A stretch of DNA of 64,000 nt from Streptomyces davaonensis JCM 4913 (GTDB lineage Bacteria > Actinomycetota > Actinomycetes > Streptomycetales > Streptomycetaceae). The notes beneath the pieces are model-generated. The model was not told the origin of the DNA, did not search any database, and saw nothing but the letters and a program-made list of their open reading frames with translations. The stretch spans positions 4,436,053-4,500,052 of the forward strand of contig NC_020504.1 in NCBI RefSeq assembly GCF_000349325.1, given 5' to 3'. Position 1 is the stretch's first letter, and each line of letters begins with the position of its first letter. Positions 17,644 through 25,617 of the stretch are shown here, piece by piece. The translations under genes were made by a program, and so were the position numbers.

Positions 17644-17672
17644 CGTAACCCAAGTGCCGCGACGCTCGTTGT
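17644..17672 (+). promoter_or_regulatory. Candidate BldN-dependent promoter of rsbN
   Basis: The sequence CGTAACC, a 16-base spacer, then CGTTGT lies about 130 bases before the rsbN start. It differs at one base from the CGTAACC-N16-CGTTGA pattern described for sigma-BldN promoters in S. venezuelae. It fits the known feedback in which sigma-BldN transcribes the gene for its own antagonist. Confidence 0.65.
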
Positions 17673-17802
17673 GCGGGATGCAGGCTCCCTGTGGTCACTA
17701 CCCGGCCGCCACTGATCACTCGATCGTGTGGATGTGGTCGGGTCGTGCAACCCTCAGGACCCCCTGGGGAGTCGACCGTCATGACGAGAGGAGGTGCCGC
17801 CA

Positions 17803-19032
17803 GTGATCGCGAACGTATCGGCGCACCGGCGGGCGAACGCCTTCGCCCAGGCCCTGGAGGAGCAGTCCGACCGGGGCACGGCGGCCGAGCAGCCAGAAGG
17901 ATCGGCACCGGCCCCGGCAGCTGCGGAACCGACCGAGCAGGGCCGCCTGTTGGCCCTCACCTCGGGTCTCGGCGAGCTGCCAAGACCGGAGCTGGATCCC
18001 GAGGTCAAGGTCGTCCAGCGGGCCCAGCTCGTGGCCGCGATGGAGGCCATGCTGCTGGAGGGCGCAGGAGGCGGGGCGGATTCGGTACCGGAGCAGCGCT
18101 CCCACCGGGCCCGGGGCGCACACCGGGCGAGCCCACTGGGCAAGCTGCGCCCGCGGTCCCGGCTCGCCAAGGGCCTCACCGCGGGCGGCCTCAGTGTCGG
18201 GGTGGCCGCCGGAGCCTTCGGCGGCGTCGCCGCGGCCAGCGGCGACGCCCTGCCCGGGGACTCGCTCTACGGCCTCAAGCGCGGCATCGAGGACTTCAAG
18301 CGCGGCCTCGCCGACGGCGACCGCGAGCGCGGCCAGGTCTACCTCGACCAGGCCTCCACCCGGCTGAACGAGGCCCGTCGACTGATGGAGCGCGACCGCG
18401 GCGGCCCGCTCGACCACGAGTCCCTCGGCGAGATCCGGCGCGCCCTGTCCGGAATGCATCACGACGCCTCCGAGGGCCACCGGCTGCTCTCCGCGGTCTA
18501 CGAGGCCGACCCGGACTCCCTCGGCCCCATCCAGGCGCTGTCCAACTTCTCCAGCTCGAACCGCGACGCCTGGGGCGCCCTCCGCGACCGCCTCCCCGTC
18601 CAGCTCGGCGACGTCGGCGAGCAGGTGTCGTCGGTCTTCGCCGCCATAGACGAAGAAGTGGCCCCGCTCCAGTCCCTGCTGCCCGAGCCCCCGGCCCGGG
18701 GCGGCGGCAGCGGGCGGCAGGGCGGACCCGGAGCGTCCTCCCCTGGCTCCTCCTCCGGTACGGGCCGCTCGGCGGCCCCCAGCAGCGGCAACAGCACCTC
18801 CGACGGCCAGTCCAGCAGCGGCAGCCCCAGCAGGTCCGCGGGCTCCGACAGCTCGGACGACGGACTGCTCGGCGGCAGCACCGGCGGCCTGCTCGACCCG
18901 CCGCAGGACAGCACGGGCAGCAGCGCCCCGTCCTCCAGCAGCCCGCCCATCACCGAGCCCGACGTCACCCTGCCGCCCCTGCTCCCGGGCCTGCTCCCCG
19001 GTCTCGGCATCGACGGCGAGGACGCGAACTAG
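17803..19032 (+). CDS. rsbN: Anti-sigma factor RsbN (DUF5667 membrane protein)
   Basis: 409 residues from GTG 17803, chosen over GTG 17794 because the gaggagg ribosome-binding site is correctly spaced for it. The cytoplasmic N-terminus (IANVSAHRRANAFAQALEEQ, about 1-120) is the part expected to hold sigma-BldN. One TM helix spans about 122-146. The outside part starts with the DUF5667 domain (about 147-265, GDSLYGLKRGIEDFKRGLADG) and ends in a long Ser/Gly/Pro-rich tail to residue 409. It has no classic ZAS zinc motif, in line with RsbN being a novel type of anti-sigma factor. It follows bldN after 233 bases with its own likely promoter. Confidence 0.92.
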   Translation: MIANVSAHRRANAFAQALEEQSDRGTAAEQPEGSAPAPAAAEPTEQGRLLALTSGLGELPRPELDPEVKVVQRAQLVAAMEAMLLEGAGGGADSVPEQRSHRARGAHRASPLGKLRPRSRLAKGLTAGGLSVGVAAGAFGGVAAASGDALPGDSLYGLKRGIEDFKRGLADGDRERGQVYLDQASTRLNEARRLMERDRGGPLDHESLGEIRRALSGMHHDASEGHRLLSAVYEADPDSLGPIQALSNFSSSNRDAWGALRDRLPVQLGDVGEQVSSVFAAIDEEVAPLQSLLPEPPARGGGSGRQGGPGASSPGSSSGTGRSAAPSSGNSTSDGQSSSGSPSRSAGSDSSDDGLLGGSTGGLLDPPQDSTGSSAPSSSSPPITEPDVTLPPLLPGLLPGLGIDGEDAN

Positions 19033-19042
19033 GCGGTACGCG

Positions 19043-19084
19043 AACGAGGGGCGCCCTTCCTTCTCGGGAAGGGCGCCCCTCGTT
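19043..19084. terminator. Strong terminator between rsbN and the convergent acyltransferase
   Basis: A perfect 18-bp inverted repeat (aacgaggggcgcccttcc / ggaagggcgcccctcgtt) with a 6-base loop sits just after rsbN and ends in cgtt. One of the strongest hairpins in the window, usable by both flanking genes. Confidence 0.92.
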
Positions 19085-19129
19085 GCCGTATAAACGTTTC
19101 TTCTGTCTGCGAATATCTGGGCGAGGTGC

Positions 19130-20182
19130 TCAGAAGAAGACCGACCGGCGCTGGACCAGCAGCTTGTACAGGGTGTGCTGGATCTGTTCCCTGACCTGGT
19201 CGGTCAGGTTGAACATCAGCATCGGGTCCTCGGCCGCCTCCGGCGGATAGCCGTCCGTGCGGATCGGTTCGCCGAACTGGATCGTCCACTTGGTCGGCAG
19301 CGGGACCGCGCCCAGCGGGCCGAGCCAGGGGAAGGTCGGGGTCAGCGGGAAGTACGGGAAGCCGAGCACGCGGGCCAGCGTCTTGGCGTTGCCGATCATC
19401 GGGTAGATCTCCTCCGCGCCCACGATCGAGCACGGGATGATCGGCGCGCCCTGCCGCAGCGCCGTCGAGACAAAGCCGCCCCGGCCGAACCGCTGGAGCT
19501 TGTAGCGCTCGCTGAAGGGCTTGCCGATGCCCTTGAAGCCCTCCGGCATGACCCCGACCAGCTCGCCCTGGCCGAGCAGCCGCTCCGCGTCCTCCGCGCA
19601 CGCCAGGGTGTGGCCCAGCTTGCGGGCGAGCTCGTTGACCACCGGCAGCATGAAGACCAGGTCCGCCGCGAGCAGCCGTAGATGACGGCCCGTGGGGTGG
19701 TTGTCATGGACGGCGACCTGCATCATCAGGCCGTCGAGCGGCAGCGTGCCGGAGTGGTTGGCGACGATCAGGGCGCCGCCCTCGGACGGGATGTTCTCCA
19801 CGCCCTTCACCTCGACCCGGAAGTACTTCTCGTACACCGGCCGCAGCAGCGACATCAGGACCTGGTCGGTCAGCTCCTCGTCGTAGCCGAAGTCATCGAC
19901 CTCGTAGTCCCCCGTCAGCCGGCGGCGCAGGAAGGCCAGGCCGCCCGCGATCCGCCGCTCCAGACCGCCGCCGTCCTGCGGCTCCGGCTTCTCCGGCTTC
20001 TCTTGTGTCACCGGTACATCATCCTGCGGGACCGCCCTGCCGGGCAGGGGCTGGACCTCACCCACCAGCGTGGGCTCCGCGCTCTTGCGCCGGCTCCCCG
20101 TGCTCCGGCGGCGCGGCGGCCGCGTCACGGCGCCCGCGCGGGACCGGTCGTCGTCGAACGGAATGACCTTGGCGTCCGCCAT
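19130..20182 (-). CDS. Lysophospholipid acyltransferase family protein (PlsC-like)
   Basis: 350 residues. The first 75 residues are basic/Pro-rich and probably disordered. The PlsC fold (about 110-335) has ANHSGTLPLDGLMM in the catalytic position: His143 is seven residues before Asp150, whereas the classic motif is H-x4-D. The next motif is GVMPEGFKGIGKPF, then RFGRGGFVSTALRQGAPIIPCSIVGAEE. Members transfer fatty acyl groups from acyl-CoA or acyl-ACP to lysophosphatidate or related lipids at the membrane. The gene lies 14 bases after the epimerase gene on the same strand, so the two are probably co-transcribed. Exact acceptor not known. Confidence 0.85.
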   Translation of the reverse strand: MADAKVIPFDDDRSRAGAVTRPPRRRSTGSRRKSAEPTLVGEVQPLPGRAVPQDDVPVTQEKPEKPEPQDGGGLERRIAGGLAFLRRRLTGDYEVDDFGYDEELTDQVLMSLLRPVYEKYFRVEVKGVENIPSEGGALIVANHSGTLPLDGLMMQVAVHDNHPTGRHLRLLAADLVFMLPVVNELARKLGHTLACAEDAERLLGQGELVGVMPEGFKGIGKPFSERYKLQRFGRGGFVSTALRQGAPIIPCSIVGAEEIYPMIGNAKTLARVLGFPYFPLTPTFPWLGPLGAVPLPTKWTIQFGEPIRTDGYPPEAAEDPMLMFNLTDQVREQIQHTLYKLLVQRRSVFF

Positions 20183-20196
20183 CGTTGATGCGCTCC

Positions 20197-21258
20197 TCAG
20201 TTGGCGCTCTGCGTCGGGGGGTGACCGCTGCCCGGAAGGGACAGCGCGGCGATCCGGTCGACGGCCCCCGCGAGGGCCTCCGGCGGGAGCAGCCCGGGTC
20301 CGCGGCTGCGGGTGAACTCCGCGAAGGTCTCCGCGGTCGTGTACTTGGGCCGGAAGCCGAGGGTCTCCCGCATCTGGTCCGTCGCCACGACCCTGCCATG
20401 GGTGAGCAGCCGGATCTGTTCGGGCGAGAAGTCCGTCATGCCGAGCGTGCGCACCAGCGAGCCGGCCCAGGTGACGGCGGGCAGCAGCAGGGGCACGGTG
20501 GGCCGGCCGAGCCGTCGCGAGCACTGCGACAGCAGCAGGACTCCGTCACCGGCGATATTGAAGGTACCGCTGTTGAGGCTGCCGCGCGCCGGCTCGTGCG
20601 AGGCGATCCGCAGCACCTCGATCACATCGTCCTCGTGCACGAACTGAAGCCTCGGGTCGTAGCCGAAGACGGTCGGCAGGACCGGCAGCGAGAAGTACGC
20701 GGCGAGCGGCGAGTCCGCGGTCGGCCCGAGGATGTTGGCGAACCGCAGCACACACACGGCCACGTCCGGCCGCCGCCGCGCGAACCCGCGCACATAGCCC
20801 TCGACCTCGACGGTGTCCTTGGCGAACCCACCGCTGGGCAGGGACTTGGGCGGAGTGGTCTCGGTGAACACGGCAGGGTCGCGAGGCGCGGAGCCGTACA
20901 CGTTCGTACTGGACTTCACCACCAGCCGTTTCACCGTCGGGGACTTCTGACACGCCCCGAGCAGCTGCATGGTGCCGATGACGTTGGTCTCCTTGACCGT
21001 GGTCCGGCTGCCGCTGCCGAGCGCCGTCCCCGTCACATCCATGTGTACGACGGTGTCCGCGGCCGTCTCGGCCAGGACCCGCGCTATGGTCGGCTGCCGG
21101 ATGTCGGCCTGGATGAAGTCCGCGCCGCCCAGATGGTGCTCGGGCGGTACCGCGTCCACGGCGACGACCCGGTCCACTTCCGGGTCCCGCTGGATCCGTC
21201 GTACGAACCGGCCCCCCAGTTGACGGGCCACTCCGGTCACGAGCACGACCTTGCCCAA
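20197..21258 (-). CDS. NAD-dependent epimerase/dehydratase family protein
   Basis: 353 residues, beginning with the rare start TTG at 21258; there is no ATG or GTG near the conserved Rossmann start (GKVVLVTGVARQLGGRFVRRI) and a ggaaggaagg ribosome-binding site lies 9 bases upstream. It is an extended short-chain dehydrogenase: NAD-binding TGVARQLGG at about 8-16, VVHMDVTGT, and VVKSSTNVYGSAP. The Tyr-x3-Lys position is not clearly kept (the segment GGFAKDTVEVEGYVRGF lies where it is expected), so the catalytic role is uncertain. It is the first gene of a probable pair with the PlsC-like acyltransferase, which suggests a role in lipid or glycolipid metabolism (inference). Confidence 0.82.
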   Translation of the reverse strand: MGKVVLVTGVARQLGGRFVRRIQRDPEVDRVVAVDAVPPEHHLGGADFIQADIRQPTIARVLAETAADTVVHMDVTGTALGSGSRTTVKETNVIGTMQLLGACQKSPTVKRLVVKSSTNVYGSAPRDPAVFTETTPPKSLPSGGFAKDTVEVEGYVRGFARRRPDVAVCVLRFANILGPTADSPLAAYFSLPVLPTVFGYDPRLQFVHEDDVIEVLRIASHEPARGSLNSGTFNIAGDGVLLLSQCSRRLGRPTVPLLLPAVTWAGSLVRTLGMTDFSPEQIRLLTHGRVVATDQMRETLGFRPKYTTAETFAEFTRSRGPGLLPPEALAGAVDRIAALSLPGSGHPPTQSAN

Positions 21259-21416
21259 GATCAGCGCCTTCCTTCCAGGGATCGTCTCCTCAACCTAGCG
21301 GTTCGATGTTGCGCTGTGATGACTGCCCGCTGCACGAAGTGACGGCGTCCGCAGACGTACGAACAGACCAAGCCAAGTTGATGCCGGGGCTCCCGGGGGC
21401 CGGGGCCGAAAGGCGC

Positions 21417-21453
21417 GTGGCCCCCATCCGAATCTGCATCCGGTGGGGGCCAC
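21417..21453. terminator. Terminator hairpin after the bS22 gene
   Basis: A 10-bp perfect stem (gtggccccca / tgggggccac) with a 17-base loop about 30 bases after the bS22 stop codon on the minus strand. Confidence 0.75.
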
Positions 21454-21482
21454 ACTCACACTCTCGCGGCTCGCGTCGCGAA

Positions 21483-21581
21483 TTACTTCTTGTTGCGACG
21501 CTGAACGCGCGTGCGCTTGAGCAGCTTGCGGTGCTTCTTCTTGGCCATCCGCTTGCGCCGCTTCTTGATAACAGAGCCCAC
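21483..21581 (-). CDS. 30S ribosomal protein bS22 (AURKAIP1/COX24-type)
   Basis: 32 residues, too short for most gene finders, starting at GTG 21581 with an upstream gagggta ribosome-binding site. The product is extremely basic ([19 protein letters not shown]... ending RRNKK) and has the signature of the AURKAIP1/COX24 family. In mycobacteria this tiny protein is a stable part of the 30S subunit (bS22). It is followed by a terminator and preceded, on the same strand, by the small HTH gene about 160 bases away. Confidence 0.93.
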   Translation of the reverse strand: MGSVIKKRRKRMAKKKHRKLLKRTRVQRRNKK

Positions 21582-21738
21582 GACTACCCTCGCTCACTTC
21601 TCATCACTCGGTGTTTGGGCGCCATGGGCCCACACGACCTACGAGGGGCTAGCCTACCCGCCCGAGCGCTGAGGTCGTAATCGAGGTGAACGGGAGGGAT
21701 CCGCCGGCACCCCGAGGATCCCCCCGAACCTCTTGCCG

Positions 21739-21951
21739 TCAGGCGGTTTCCACCCCCACATAGCTCTCACGGAGGTACTCGTGTACCGCTTGCTCGGGGA
21801 CGCGGAAGGACCGCCCCACCCGGATCGCGGGCAGATGACCGCTGTGCACCAGCCGGTACACGGTCATCTTCGACACTCGCATCACCGAGGCGACTTCCGC
21901 CACGGTAAGGAACTGAACCTCGTTCAGAGGCCTCTCGCCAGCTGCACCCAT
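21739..21951 (-). CDS. Small excisionase-family / BldC-like HTH DNA-binding protein
   Basis: 70 residues from ATG 21951. The whole protein is a MerR-like winged-helix of the excisionase type: FLTVAEVASVMRVSKMTVYRLVHSGHLPAIRVGRSFRVPEQAVHEYL. The position between proC-side genes and bldN matches a gene in S. coelicolor (SCO3328) that I recall as a BldD target called bdtA, so a developmental regulator is likely. The longer reading frame up to 22032 is less likely because it has no conserved sequence. A BldD-like inverted repeat lies 48 bases upstream. Target genes unknown. Confidence 0.85.
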   Translation of the reverse strand: MGAAGERPLNEVQFLTVAEVASVMRVSKMTVYRLVHSGHLPAIRVGRSFRVPEQAVHEYLRESYVGVETA

Positions 21952-21998
21952 GACACACCTGAACCTTCCGCACTCGACGGCCACCGGCTTCCCCTTCC

Positions 21999-22026
21999 GG
22001 TGACTCTTCGTCGCTGCGTGCTCACT
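21999..22026. promoter_or_regulatory. Candidate BldD operator upstream of the small HTH gene
   Basis: The inverted pair GGTGA ... TCACT (21999-22003 and 22022-22026) matches the AGTGA-N-TCACC pattern described for BldD targets in S. coelicolor. It lies 48-75 bases before the start. Short half-sites make a chance match possible. Confidence 0.35.
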
Positions 22027-22080
22027 CCCCAATGTAGGGGCGGGTGATGCGAGTGGGGAAGAGGTGCACCCATCGGCGGC

Positions 22081-22896
22081 CTACTGTGACAGACACGCTC
22101 GATTGAGTACGTAGCGGGTAAGCGGCCGGTAGTAAACAGACCGCACAGCGTCATCAAGTGGAACGACGACGGACACGACCCCCTCGGCCTCCCCCACGAA
22201 GAGCGCGGGGTCATCGGTATCGGCGAGCCCAATGGCCTCAAACCCCAGCTGACCTGCCCCGCAGACCCACCCGTGATCCCCGATCACCAGCTCCGGCAGC
22301 CTCCCGTCGCCCTCGGCCGCGGCCGCCAGCGCGATACGAACCGGGAGCGGCGAATGCGTGTGTGCGCCGGGCTCACGCCCGGAGCTTTCGGTGCCGGGTT
22401 CACGTACCAGCGCGACTCCTCTGACGTAGTCCAGGTTGTACGTGCGTAGACCGAACCGGGTCGCTATGTCGACACAGCGACCCTGCGCCGGTGTGAGTAC
22501 GGCACATCCGGCCGCCGAGAGAGCGTCCGCGAGGGCGGCGTAGAAACCAAGCAGCCGATGCGGGTGCCCGGTACCGATCAGCACCGCCCCACGGCACTCG
22601 ACAACCGCCCGAATCCGCCCGGCGAAGGCATCGAGCCCGGCCAACGTCCGCTCGGGATCGATCACATCATGCCCATCAACGCGCATCGGATCGCCGGAAA
22701 CCCCACACCTGTCGGCCATCAGCGCAACCAAGTCCCGCTGCCCCCAGTCGGCACAAGGATCAATCCCCATCAAAACCCGAGGATCCCGAGCAGCAAACAA
22801 CCGATAACTACGCAAACTGGCTTCCCGAGAGGTAGCCACCACCCCAGCCAGCCGAGCAGCAACGAGATGCCCCCGCAAAGCCCCAATGGACAACAC
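22081..22896 (-). CDS. Conserved actinobacterial protein, often annotated as a phosphatase
   Basis: 271 residues from GTG 22896, chosen because conservation appears to begin at VLSIGALRGHLVAARLAG; an upstream GTG at 22992 would add 32 Pro-rich residues. I do not recognise a characterised family. Seen: DPCADWGQRDLVALMADRCG, the glycine-rich IGTGHPHRLLGFYAALADALSAAGC, LRTYNLDYVRGVALVRE, and PELVIGDHGWVCGAGQLGFEAIGLADTDDPALFVGEA near the C-terminus. The DHGW and GTGHPHR segments hold His and Asp that could bind metal or phosphate. It is cytoplasmic, without signal or TM. Conserved next to the HTH gene; function not assigned. Confidence 0.75.
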   Translation of the reverse strand: MLSIGALRGHLVAARLAGVVATSREASLRSYRLFAARDPRVLMGIDPCADWGQRDLVALMADRCGVSGDPMRVDGHDVIDPERTLAGLDAFAGRIRAVVECRGAVLIGTGHPHRLLGFYAALADALSAAGCAVLTPAQGRCVDIATRFGLRTYNLDYVRGVALVREPGTESSGREPGAHTHSPLPVRIALAAAAEGDGRLPELVIGDHGWVCGAGQLGFEAIGLADTDDPALFVGEAEGVVSVVVPLDDAVRSVYYRPLTRYVLNRACLSQ

Positions 22897-23000
22897 GAGA
22901 CCGATGCTGACGGACTGGGGGTGCGGGGGCCGGGGGAACGGGGGAAGTGCGCACGGTTGGCGTAACGGGGGCGGCGCAGCAACTACGCACACCAGCCGCT

Positions 23001-23160
23001 GTCAGCCCGTCCGGAGTTCGAGGCCGAGCCTGCAGCCGTCCCGAGCCCCCACCCACCCTTGTCAGCCCGTCCGGCGTTTGAGGACGAGGCCCCCTTCAGG
23101 GCCGACGGGGGTCCAGGGGGCGGAGCCCCCTGTCGGGGTGGAAGGGGCGGAGCCCCTTCC
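23001..23160. repeat. Dispersed Streptomyces intergenic repeat, two partial copies with hairpins
   Basis: The motif gtcagcccgtccgg (a/c) gtt (c/t) gagg occurs at 23001 and again at 23061, 60 bases apart. After the second copy come two perfect hairpins with the same loop: cagggggc-gga-gccccctg (near 23114-23131) and ggaaggggc-gga-gccccttcc (23140-23160). This arrangement is a common dispersed intergenic element in Streptomyces genomes. It fills the gap between the two minus-strand genes and probably also acts as a terminator. Confidence 0.7.
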
Positions 23161-23196
23161 AGATGGGACGGGTAGGGGCGGCGGGGGCGAAAACCC

Positions 23197-24372
23197 CTAC
23201 GGCAACAACCCCCGCAGTGGAAACACCGCCCGCCGAGCCGCCAGCACCGCCTGATCCAGCCGGTCCGCAGGGTCGTACCCCGCCTCCCAGGGCGCCCACT
23301 TCACAGGCCACCGCCCATCAGTCATCCGCACCGGCGCCAACTGCCGCGTACGCGCGAACACTTCCTGCCGCCACTCCTCAGGAATCGACGCCTCAGGAGC
23401 AATCTCCCGCCCCGCAGCAATCCCCACCAGATGAGTCCACGACCGCGGCACAACCTCCACCACCGCGTACCCCCCACCCCCGAGCGCCACCCACCGCCCA
23501 TCGGCGTACTCATGCGCCAACTCATGACAGGCAACCTGCACAGCCCGCTGCGCATCCAACGACACCGCCAGATGCGCCAACGGATCCTCGAAGTGCGTAT
23601 CCGCCCCATGCTGCGTCACCAACACCTGAGGCCGAAACTCAGCCATCAACTCCGGCACCACAGCATGAAACGCGCGCAACCACCCCGCGTCCCCCGTCCC
23701 CGCCGGCAACGCCACATTCACCGCCGACCCCTCCGCAACCCCCTCCGCCCCGGTCTCCTCCGGCCACCCGGTCTGCGGAAACAACGTCCGAGGATGCTCA
23801 TGCAGCGAAATCGTCAGAACTCGCGGATCCTCCCAGAACGCCGCCTGCACCCCGTCCCCGTGATGCACATCGACATCCACATACGCGACCCGCTCAGCCC
23901 CCAGCTCCAACAACCGCGCAATCGCGAGCGACGCATCGTTGTAGATGCAGAACCCCGACGCACCCCCAGGCATCGCATGATGCAACCCACCCGCGAAGTT
24001 CACCGCATGCAGCGCTTCCCCCCGCCACACAGCCTCGGCAGCCCCCACCGACTGCCCGGCGATCAACGCGGAAACCTCGTGCATCCCGGCAAACGCCGGA
24101 TCATCCAGCGTCCCGATCCCGTACGCCCCATCCGCACCCCGCGGATCGACCGACGCAGCCTTCACGGCCGCGATGTAGTCCTCCCGGTGCACCAGCCGCA
24201 AGGTCGACTCCCCGGCCGCCTTCGCCGCGACCACATCCACGTCCTGGTCGAGCCCGAAGGACTCCACGAGTCGACGGGTGAGGGCAAGCCGGACCGGATC
24301 CATCGGATGCTCCGGCCCGAAGTCATAGCCCGTTACTGCCTCGTCCCACATCAGCTGTGCGCGGCCGCTCAT
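23197..24372 (-). CDS. acuC: Acetoin utilization protein AcuC (class I histone-deacetylase fold)
   Basis: 391 residues from ATG 24372. The zinc deacetylase motifs are in order: HPMDPVRLALT near the start, NFAGGLHHAMPGGASGFCIYND, VDVDVHHGDGVQAAFW (metal Asp/His), TISLHEHPRTLFP, THFEDPLAHLAVS and WVALGGGGYAVVEVV. AcuC deacetylates acetyl-lysines, in Bacillus those of acetyl-CoA synthetase, so it may link to acetate use and to reversible protein acetylation. The start lies 50 bases inside the 3' end of the MFS gene on the same strand, which implies cotranscription and coupled translation. Confidence 0.92.
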   Translation of the reverse strand: MSGRAQLMWDEAVTGYDFGPEHPMDPVRLALTRRLVESFGLDQDVDVVAAKAAGESTLRLVHREDYIAAVKAASVDPRGADGAYGIGTLDDPAFAGMHEVSALIAGQSVGAAEAVWRGEALHAVNFAGGLHHAMPGGASGFCIYNDASLAIARLLELGAERVAYVDVDVHHGDGVQAAFWEDPRVLTISLHEHPRTLFPQTGWPEETGAEGVAEGSAVNVALPAGTGDAGWLRAFHAVVPELMAEFRPQVLVTQHGADTHFEDPLAHLAVSLDAQRAVQVACHELAHEYADGRWVALGGGGYAVVEVVPRSWTHLVGIAAGREIAPEASIPEEWRQEVFARTRQLAPVRMTDGRWPVKWAPWEAGYDPADRLDQAVLAARRAVFPLRGLLP

Positions 24373-25534
24373 GCCCGCCACCGTATCGGTCCGGTTGAGC
24401 TTCGAACGATCGGGCATACACAAGCGTCACCAGCACCAACACCATCGGCACAAGCATCGCCCCGCGATAACTCCACGCATCGCCCAAGGCCCCCACCAAC
24501 GGCGAACCGATCAAAAAGCCCACATAGTTGAACACATTCAGCCGAGCCACAGCCACGTCAGACGAACCCGGGAACAACCGCCCAGCCGCCGCGAAGGTCT
24601 GCGGCACGAGCACGCACAACCCCAGCCCCAACAAGGTGAACCCGAGCATCCCGACCCACGCCCCGGGCGCCACAGCCACCACGGCGAACCCACCCGCGGC
24701 CACCACGGCTCCGACCCGCACCACAGCCACGGCCCCGAACCGCCGTACCCCGAAGTCCCCGATGGCCCGCCCCAGCAGGGTCGTCACCATGTAGACGTTG
24801 TACGGCACGGTCGCGAGCTGCTCACTGCTCCCCAGCACATCCTGGAGATACTTCGCGCTCCAGTTGGAGACCGTCGAATCCCCGATGTACGCGAAGGTCA
24901 TCACCAGACACAGCGGCAACAGCACCTTGAACCCGACACTGGCGCCCTTCACAGCCCCCTCCCGCACCGGCTCGGGCTCCCCGTCGGCGTACCACCGACT
25001 CCCCACGAACGCGGCCGGCAACAACACCACGACAACCGGCAGATACGACACGAACAGCGCGACATCCCACCGCGCCCCCACCCACGCCAGCGAGGCCCCC
25101 AGAATCCCGCCCAGGCTGTACGCGGCGTGAAAACTGAGCATGATGCTGCGCCCGTACGACCGCTGGAGACTGACCCCGAGCATGTTCATCGAGGCGTCCA
25201 ACGCCCCCACGGACAGCCCGAAGGCCCCGAGCGCCACCCCCAGCTCGACCATCCGGTCCCCGGCCGAGACCCCCAGCAGCGCCAGGAACACCACCGGCTG
25301 GGACCACCGCAGCACCAGACTCGGCGGCACCCGCTTCACCAGCCGCTCGGTCGCCACACTCCCGGCACCGGCAAGGATCGGCACGGCAGCAAGGAAGGCA
25401 GGCAGCAGCGCGTCAGAGACCCCGTACCGATCCTGGATGGCCGGGATACGGGTCACCAGCAGCGCGAACGCCACGCCCTGGGCGAAGAAGCCGAACGCCA
25501 ACGAGGCCCTGCCGCGCCGCAGCACATCAGTCAT
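24323..25534 (-). CDS. MFS transporter
   Basis: 403 residues with about 12 hydrophobic helices. N-terminal features AFGFFAQGVAFALLVTRIPAIQDRYGVSDA and a central charged loop (WYADGEPEPVREGAVKG) between the two six-helix halves identify a major facilitator of the small-solute exporter type (FucP/YbjJ-like architecture: SMNMLGVSLQRSYGRSIMLSFHAAYSLGG). The substrate cannot be named. Its last 17 codons overlap the beginning of acuC. The C-terminus is Arg/Gly-rich and cytoplasmic. Confidence 0.85.
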   Translation of the reverse strand: MTDVLRRGRASLAFGFFAQGVAFALLVTRIPAIQDRYGVSDALLPAFLAAVPILAGAGSVATERLVKRVPPSLVLRWSQPVVFLALLGVSAGDRMVELGVALGAFGLSVGALDASMNMLGVSLQRSYGRSIMLSFHAAYSLGGILGASLAWVGARWDVALFVSYLPVVVVLLPAAFVGSRWYADGEPEPVREGAVKGASVGFKVLLPLCLVMTFAYIGDSTVSNWSAKYLQDVLGSSEQLATVPYNVYMVTTLLGRAIGDFGVRRFGAVAVVRVGAVVAAGGFAVVAVAPGAWVGMLGFTLLGLGLCVLVPQTFAAAGRLFPGSSDVAVARLNVFNYVGFLIGSPLVGALGDAWSYRGAMLVPMVLVLVTLVYARSFEAQPDRYGGGHERPRTADVGRGSNGL

Positions 25535-25617
25535 GGCGGCGAGCGTAGGGCCCCGGCGTACTCGTGGGTAGATCCAGCCAAAGATGAATTTCCCTCAGCT
25601 TCGGACCATCGCTCGGT

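Noticed and set aside
18900..19032. A CRISPR array or other direct-repeat array anywhere in the window
   Set aside because: No regularly spaced direct repeats with unique spacers were seen; the Ser/Gly tail of RsbN only gives low-complexity DNA.
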